Assembly: GCF_003121295.1 (NCBI RefSeq)
Contig: NZ_PHNC01000006.1
Span: forward strand, 370,920 to 434,919
Direction: 5' to 3'
Length of the DNA: 64,000 nt
Source of the DNA: Streptomyces orinoci
GTDB lineage: Bacteria; Actinomycetota; Actinomycetes; Streptomycetales; Streptomycetaceae
Below are positions 59,384-64,000 of this stretch, one piece after another. The notes below the pieces were generated by a model. The model had not been told where the DNA came from and searched no databases. It saw nothing but the letters and a program-made list of their open reading frames with translations. Positions within the stretch are counted from its first letter, which is position 1. Each line of letters starts with the position of its first letter. Position numbers and translations under genes: made by a program.

Positions 59384-59869
59384 ATGGCTGTGGACGCACT
59401 GGACGCCAGGATCCTCACTCTGCTGCTGGAGCGGCCGCGCACCAGCGTGCGGGAGTACGCCCGGCTGCTGGGCATCGCCCGGGGCACCCTCCAGGCCCGG
59501 CTGGACCGGCTGGAGCGGGAGGGAGTGATCACCGGCACCGGACCCAGGCTGTCGCCCGCCGCGCTGGGGCACCCGGTGTTGGCCTTCGTCCATATCGAGG
59601 TGACCCAGGGGCACCTCGATCCGGTGGCGGACGCGCTCGGCGGGGTGCCGGAGATCCTGGAGGCCTTCTCCATCACCGGCGGCGGGGACCTGATGGCCCG
59701 GGTGGCGGCGCGTGACGCGGCGCATCTGGAGGATGTGATCCAGCAGCTGGTGCGGATGCCGGGGGTGGTGCGCACCCGGACCGAGATGGTGCTGCGCGAG
59801 CGGGTCCCGTACCGGATGGTGCCGCTGGTGGAGGCGGTGGGCCGGGCCGGCGACAAGCGCGGCTCCTGA
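59384..59869 (+). CDS. Lrp/AsnC-family regulator
   Basis: 161 aa. N-terminal HTH: ALDARILTLLLERPRTSVRE, then YARLLGIARGTLQARLDRLE. RAM/ligand domain: FVHIEVTQGHLDPV, ITGGGDLMARVAARDAAH and LVRMPGVVRTRTEMVL. ATG 59384 is 12 nt after GAGGGAG. Usually responds to an amino acid and controls a neighbour; the divergent FUSC exporter is the best candidate. Confidence 0.9.
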   Translation: MAVDALDARILTLLLERPRTSVREYARLLGIARGTLQARLDRLEREGVITGTGPRLSPAALGHPVLAFVHIEVTQGHLDPVADALGGVPEILEAFSITGGGDLMARVAARDAAHLEDVIQQLVRMPGVVRTRTEMVLRERVPYRMVPLVEAVGRAGDKRGS

Positions 59870-60068
59870 CGCGGACGTTGCCCCGGCGGTTCCCGTCCCT
59901 GGGTCAAATCCCTGGCAAGCAAGCGGATTTCATGCCCTCTACCGCCTACTCCTGCGCCCGGAAAGGGAACTGAGGCGATGGATTCTCACCGGTACCCGGG
60001 GCCATGGGAGTATCGGCTGGTTCCTCCGACAGGCGGGGGAACCAGCATGAAGCATGAAAAGGAGTGAC

Positions 60069-60995
60069 ATGCAGCGATATGGGGCCAGACCGGTCCGCCG
60101 GTGGGGGCTGGCGCTGACCGCGTCCGCCGCCGCCCTGGCGGTGGCCATACCGGCGGCCACGGCCGAGGCGGCCACCGGTCCGTCGGGCATCGCCGCCAAG
60201 GGCGCGTTCCTGCTGGACAGCGGCGCCAACCGGCAGCTGTGGGGCAAGTCGGCCGACATCCAGCGGCAGATGGCCAGCACCACCAAGATCATGACGGCGG
60301 TCACCGTCCTGGAGACCCGGGGCGTCAACCTCAACCGCCAGGTCACCATCAAGCAGTCGTACCGCGACTATGTCGAGCGCACCGGCGCCAGCACCGCCGA
60401 TCTGCGCACCGGCGACAAGATGACGGTGCGCCAGCTGCTCTACGGCCTGATGCTGCCGTCCGGCTGTGACGCGGCCTATGCGCTCGCCGACACCTTCGGC
60501 AGCGGCTCCACCGAGGCTGCGCGCACCAAGTCGTTCGTTTCCAAGATGAACAAGAAGGCCGCCGAACTGGGCCTGAAGAAGACCCATTACGACTCCTTCG
60601 ACGGCATATCCGACAAGGGGGACAACCACACCACCCCGCGCGACCTGGCCAAGCTGGCCCGGCGCGCCATGACCAACCCGGCCTTCACCACGGTCGTCAA
60701 GACGACCAGCACCCGGCAGAAGGCCACCAACCGCAACCGCACCTACACCTGGTACAACACCAACAAGCTGCTCGGCTCCTACAAGGGCGCCATCGGCATC
60801 AAGACCGGCACCGGCACCGCGGCCGGCCCCTGCCTGGTCTTCGCCGCGCAGCGCGGCAAGCGCACGGTGATCGGCGTCATCCTCAATGACCCGGTCCAGC
60901 GCTACCCGGACGCGGTGAAGATGCTGGACTGGGCCTTCGACACCAAGTCCAGCGTAAAAATGCGCCGGCTCCCCGCCGTCGCCCAGAAGGACTGA
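60069..60995 (+). CDS. D-alanyl-D-alanine carboxypeptidase (penicillin-binding, DacA type)
   Basis: 308 aa, secreted or membrane-anchored. Sec signal peptide: RRWGLALTASAAALAVAIPA ending ATAEA. Serine-peptidase motifs: STTK (SxxK, nucleophile) in QMASTTKIMTAV, SGC (SxN position) in LPSGCDAAYALAD, and KTG in GIKTGTGTAAG. Trims peptidoglycan pentapeptides. ATG 60069 follows AAAGGAG; the frame also opens at 60054. SGC instead of SGN is common in actinobacterial homologues. Confidence 0.92.
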   Translation: MQRYGARPVRRWGLALTASAAALAVAIPAATAEAATGPSGIAAKGAFLLDSGANRQLWGKSADIQRQMASTTKIMTAVTVLETRGVNLNRQVTIKQSYRDYVERTGASTADLRTGDKMTVRQLLYGLMLPSGCDAAYALADTFGSGSTEAARTKSFVSKMNKKAAELGLKKTHYDSFDGISDKGDNHTTPRDLAKLARRAMTNPAFTTVVKTTSTRQKATNRNRTYTWYNTNKLLGSYKGAIGIKTGTGTAAGPCLVFAAQRGKRTVIGVILNDPVQRYPDAVKMLDWAFDTKSSVKMRRLPAVAQKD

Positions 60996-61139
60996 CCTCC
61001 CCCCGCGGAGCCGGTCCCTCCCCTTTCGGCCCTGAACAGGCACCGCCCTGCTCAGGGCCTTTTGCATCAGCGGGCCGCCCGCCCCACCCGGTCGAGCGAG
61101 GGCTCAACACACCCGCCAGGCGCCCAGCGCCCAACCCCG

Positions 61140-61562
61140 TCACCCCAGGAAACTCAGCCGAACCTGCCGCTCGGGATTGTCCACATTGGTGTCCACCAGA
61201 CACACCGACTGCCAGGTGCCCAGCGCCAGCCGCCCCCCGATCACCGGCAGGGTGGCATGCGGCGGCACCAGTGCCGGGAGGACATGGTCCCGGCCATGGC
61301 CGGGGCTGCCGTGGCGGTGACGCCAGCGGTCGTCGGCGGGGAGCAGATCATGCAGCGCGGACAGCAGGTCATCGTCGCTGCCGGCCCCGGTCTCCAGCAC
61401 CGCGACCCCGGCCGTGGCATGCGGGACGAAGACATTGAGCAGCCCATCCCGGCCGTCGGCCGTCTCCCGCAGAAACGCCTCGCAGTGCCGGGTCAGGTCA
61501 TGGACCGTCTCGGCGGATCCGGTGGTGATGTCGAGTACCCGTGTGTGGAAGGTGTCGCTCAT
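61140..61562 (-). CDS. YjbQ family protein (UPF0047)
   Basis: 140 aa. Signatures: GLLNVFVPHATAGVAVLETG, HGRDHVLPALVPPHATLPVI and LGTWQSVCLVDTNVDNPERQ with His and Glu/Asp metal ligands. Escherichia coli YjbQ has weak thiamine-phosphate-synthase activity. ATG at 61562. Divergent from the P450. Confidence 0.9.
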   Translation of the reverse strand: MSDTFHTRVLDITTGSAETVHDLTRHCEAFLRETADGRDGLLNVFVPHATAGVAVLETGAGSDDDLLSALHDLLPADDRWRHRHGSPGHGRDHVLPALVPPHATLPVIGGRLALGTWQSVCLVDTNVDNPERQVRLSFLG

Positions 61563-61652
61563 GCCGCCATTGTCATACGGGCGAGTGGCGGGTGGCTTCG
61601 CGGATCACCAGGGGTAGCCCTTGAGTACGGTTCCTGGAAGGGAGTACGGACG

Positions 61653-62885
61653 ATGACCATGGGTTCCACGCCGGCACCGGCCCCCGCGGTCGAGGTGGCC
61701 CGGGAGTTCTGGGACCGGCTCCCCTTTGACGTCCGCGGCGAGGAATACCGGGCGGACCCCTACCGCTTCCAGGAACGGCTGCGCGAGCGGGGGCCGGTGC
61801 TGCGGCTGGCCGCGGAAGTGGTGGTGGTCACCGGCTACCGGGAGTGCCAGGCGGTGCTGGGCGATGAGCGCTTCGGCTTCGGGCGGCTGAACACCGGCGC
61901 CCAGTCCTTTCTGATGGTGGATCCGCCCGAGCACCGGCGGCTGCGCACCCGGATCGCCGCACCGTTCACCGCCCGGGCGGTGGAGCGGCTGCGCCCGGCC
62001 ATCGGACACCGGGTGGCCGGGCTGCTGGCCGGGGTGGACCGCTCCGGGGAGGTCGATGTCATCGCCGGGCTGGGCGAACCGCTGGCCCTGGATGTGATCT
62101 GTGCCCTGGTGGGGGTCCCGGTCGGCGAACGCGGCCAGTGGCTTCAGGCGCTGTCCCTGATGGCCACCGGCTTCGACCCGGAGGCCCTGCGTTCCACCGC
62201 GGTCAATGACCAAGTGCACGGCGCCCGGCTGGACTTCGCCCGCTATCTGCGCGGCCTGATCGAGCAGCGCCGCGCCGCACCGGCGGGCGACCTGGTCAGC
62301 GCCCTGGTGCTGCCGGGCGCCGATGGATCGGCGCTGACCACCGAGCAAGTGATCACTGCTGTGGGGCAGTTGGTGGCCGCGGGGTACGAACCGGCGGTCG
62401 ATCTGATCGCCAACGGGCTGTATGCGCTGCTGAATCACCCCGAGCAGTTGCGATGGCTACGGGAGCGTCCGGAGCGCATCCCGGCGGCGGTGGAGGAGTT
62501 GCTGCGCTATGACCCGCCGATCCAGCTACTCACCCGGGTGGCGCTGCGCGACGCCGCCATCGGGGAGCTGCCGGTGGCCGAGGGCACGGTGGTGGGGCTG
62601 CTGCCCGGGGCCGCCAACCGCGACCCCCGCCTGCACCCCGAGCCGCACCGGCTGGATGTGACCAGGGCGCCCCAGCATCTGTCGCTGGGCTGGGGCGAGC
62701 ACTTCTGCCTGGGCGCCAAGCTGGTGCGGGTCCAGGCGGAGGCGATGCTGGGCGCCCTGGTGCGGTGCGAGCCGGTGGCCACGGGTGAACCGGTGCGCCT
62801 TAAGCCGACGCTGATCAGCCGGGGGCTGGAGCGGCTGCCGGTGGTGCTCACCGCCGGGCCGGCGGAGGGTGGTCACTGGCTCTGA
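61653..62885 (+). CDS. Cytochrome P450 with unusual I-helix
   Basis: 410 aa. N-terminus: FWDRLPFDVRGEEYRADPYR. ExxR region AAVEELLRYDPPIQ and haem loop LGWGEHFCLGAKLVR (Cys ligand; the usual Phe of FxxGxxxC is Leu). The I-helix is LVAAGYEPAVDLIANGLYAL; the proton-relay Thr is replaced by Pro after Glu. ATG 61653 follows AAGGGAG. Next to a modular PKS on the opposite strand, so it could be its tailoring enzyme. Confidence 0.88.
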   Translation: MTMGSTPAPAPAVEVAREFWDRLPFDVRGEEYRADPYRFQERLRERGPVLRLAAEVVVVTGYRECQAVLGDERFGFGRLNTGAQSFLMVDPPEHRRLRTRIAAPFTARAVERLRPAIGHRVAGLLAGVDRSGEVDVIAGLGEPLALDVICALVGVPVGERGQWLQALSLMATGFDPEALRSTAVNDQVHGARLDFARYLRGLIEQRRAAPAGDLVSALVLPGADGSALTTEQVITAVGQLVAAGYEPAVDLIANGLYALLNHPEQLRWLRERPERIPAAVEELLRYDPPIQLLTRVALRDAAIGELPVAEGTVVGLLPGAANRDPRLHPEPHRLDVTRAPQHLSLGWGEHFCLGAKLVRVQAEAMLGALVRCEPVATGEPVRLKPTLISRGLERLPVVLTAGPAEGGHWL

Positions 62886-63029
62886 GCCCGGCGGCGCCCG
62901 GGGTTCGGGTTTCCGGCTCTGCGCCCGGCGGCGCCCAGGGTTCGGATTTTCAGGCTCCGAGATCGGCGCCGTCCGGTGTTCGCCTTTCAGGCCCTGAGCC
63001 CGGCCGCGCAACGGCGGCCGGGTTTCAGG
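62883..63029. repeat. Degenerate tandem repeat, unit about 38 bp, between P450 and PKS
   Basis: Four imperfect units of roughly 38 bp, each with a GCCCGGCGGCGCCC-like start and a GGTTCGG-TTTC-GGCTC-like end. They fill the gap between the two convergent genes. Confidence 0.6.
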
Positions 63030-63063
63030 TACGGGCCGTCAGGTGTCAGTACGGGCCGTCAGG
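63030..63063. repeat. 14-bp direct repeat spanning the PKS stop
   Basis: TACGGGCCGTCAGG occurs at 63030-63043 and again at 63050-63063. The second copy lies in the last codons of the PKS gene and the first covers its stop, suggesting a small duplication at the gene end. Confidence 0.6.
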
Positions 63064-64000
63064 GGCCGGTCGCGCCCGGCCCCCTTGAGGCCCAGCCGGC
63101 GCACACACCGCTGGGCCAGGTCCCCGATGGTGGCGCTGTTGATGATCTCCACGGCGGGCAGGTTGCAGCCCAGCCGCCGGTGGATCGCCGTCATCAGCTC
63201 CGCGCCCATCAGGGAGTCCAGGCCGAGCTGGGCCAACGGCCGGTCGGCGGCCAGGCGTTCGGGGGCGGTCTGCAGGATGCCGGCCAGGATCTCCACCAGG
63301 ACGCCGGTCACCGCGGCCAGCGCCTCCTCGGGGGTGGCCCGGGCCAGCAGCAGCGCCAGCTCGCGCTCGGCCGCCCCCTCCCCCTCCTCCCCCTCCGGCC
63401 GGACCAGGGCGAAGCGGGGGGCGGCGACCGCGCCGCTGCCGTGCCGGACCTGGGCCCAGTCGATCCCGGCCAGTGTCGCCACCCCGCCGGCCCCCTCGGC
63501 CAGCAGCTCCTCCAGGGCGTCCAGGGCCCGTGCGGCGGGAACCGGGACCAGCCCGATGCGTGTCATAAAGGCGTCCAGCCGGTTGCGTGCCACATGCCCG
63601 GCGTCGCCCAGCGCCCCCCAGGCCACCGCCAGGCCCGGCAGCCCCGCCCGGCGGCGGGCCCGTACCAGGGCCTCCAGCATCAGGTTGGCGGCCGCGTAGT
63701 TGGCCTGGTTCTGGTTGCCGAACAGGGCGGAGACCGAGGAGTAGAGCACAAAGAAGTCCAGCCGCCGGTTCCTGGTGAGCCGGTCAAGCAGCAGCGCTCC
63801 CCCGGCCTTGGGGTCCAGACAGCGGCGCAGTGCCGCCTCGTCCAGGCCGGCCAGCGGACGGTCGTCGAAGACCGCCGCGGCGTGCACAATGCCGCGCAGC
63901 GGGTGGTCCTCGGTGTCCACCGAGGCCAGCAGCGCGGTCATGGCGGGCTCGTCGGCCACGTCAACGGCATGGGCGGTGGCGGTGACGCCGAGGCGGTTGA
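63039..64000 (-). CDS. Modular polyketide synthase, C-terminal KR-ACP (partial)
   Basis: The last 320 residues of a type I PKS; the gene continues past the right edge. Ketoreductase: catalytic Ser in FFVLYSSVSALFGNQNQANY (Ser, Tyr) with Asn in YAAANLMLEALV. ACP: LAQLGLDSLMGAELMTAIHR with phosphopantetheine Ser, then IINSATIGDLAQRC. No thioesterase follows, so product release must occur elsewhere. A P450 lies convergent at the 3' end. Confidence 0.9.
   Translation of the reverse strand, partial: NRLGVTATAHAVDVADEPAMTALLASVDTEDHPLRGIVHAAAVFDDRPLAGLDEAALRRCLDPKAGGALLLDRLTRNRRLDFFVLYSSVSALFGNQNQANYAAANLMLEALVRARRRAGLPGLAVAWGALGDAGHVARNRLDAFMTRIGLVPVPAARALDALEELLAEGAGGVATLAGIDWAQVRHGSGAVAAPRFALVRPEGEEGEGAAERELALLLARATPEEALAAVTGVLVEILAGILQTAPERLAADRPLAQLGLDSLMGAELMTAIHRRLGCNLPAVEIINSATIGDLAQRCVRRLGLKGAGRDRPLTARTDT

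Noticed and set aside
1..64000. CRISPR arrays, tRNA/rRNA genes, IS elements or integrase/att sites
   Set aside because: Looked for regular spacer-repeat arrays, tRNA T-loop (GGTTCRANTCC) contexts and transposase/integrase motifs; none found by eye.

Overview
The window is very GC-rich actinobacterial chromosome and looks like Streptomyces or a close relative. Evidence: third positions are almost all G or C, GTG and TTG starts are common, divergent TetR/XRE regulator pairs and tandem USP and SpoIIE-phosphatase genes are present, TTA codons are rare, and there are two fragments of natural-product gene clusters. I saw no rRNA, tRNA, CRISPR array or insertion sequence. Functions are assigned from motifs and family resemblance read by eye, without database searches.

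Layout. 0-6.5 kb: SbcC (partial) and SbcD, a YigZ protein, a CoA-binding protein, a broken GNAT gene, an XRE-cupin regulator divergent from a DMT exporter, and two left-handed beta-helix proteins. 6.5-15.3 kb: an ABC-F protein behind a long leader, a DedA protein, a TetR regulator, a decayed 0.5 kb stretch, a large ANTAR-GAF-PAS-SpoIIE phosphatase, and a two-component system. 15.4-18.7 kb: a membrane flavo/haem reductase, an FMN-binding protein and ApbE, headed by two facing OmpR-type direct-repeat boxes. 18.8-26.8 kb: a stress-like group (XRE-PPOX protein, universal stress protein, frameshifted PEP synthase, SDR/TetR pair with two operators, KUP K+ transporter).

26.8-36.1 kb: remains of a nonribosomal-peptide cluster. 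It contains a truncated adenylation domain joined to a truncated S9 peptidase, an MFS exporter, an ACP-aminotransferase didomain protein, a C-A-PCP synthetase interrupted by an in-frame TAG, a P450, and a cut-off coupled ORF. Both ends look truncated, so the cluster is probably decaying.

36.3-43.7 kb: the most interesting region, a co-directional six-gene island. It encodes a Crp/Fnr regulator, a class III nucleotide-cyclase-like protein, a STAND/HEAT-like protein, an SPFH/band-7-like coiled-coil protein, a small multi-TM protein resembling Pycsar TM effectors, and a membrane M48 protease with a PPYPGE-rich tail. The cyclase tail and the STAND-like N-terminus carry the same 24-residue Gly-rich motif (22/24 identical), and both genes hold a TTA codon. 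A CRP-like palindrome precedes the cyclase gene. I infer a cyclic-nucleotide-gated conflict or stress system built on a Pycsar core, possibly nucleated by homotypic motif assembly.

43.8-64 kb: mostly core-like genes (acyl-ACP desaturase, THEP1 NTPase, YbhB, thioesterase, a spermidine-synthase-like protein, a degenerate EF-Tu paralogue, a TVP38 protein, TetR, FprA, Ung, a GlcNAc-kinase-like protein, a chelatase-like protein without its His ligands, a lactonase, FUSC, Lrp, a D-Ala-D-Ala carboxypeptidase, YjbQ). The window ends with a P450 and the 3' end of a modular PKS (KR-ACP) that runs off the edge.
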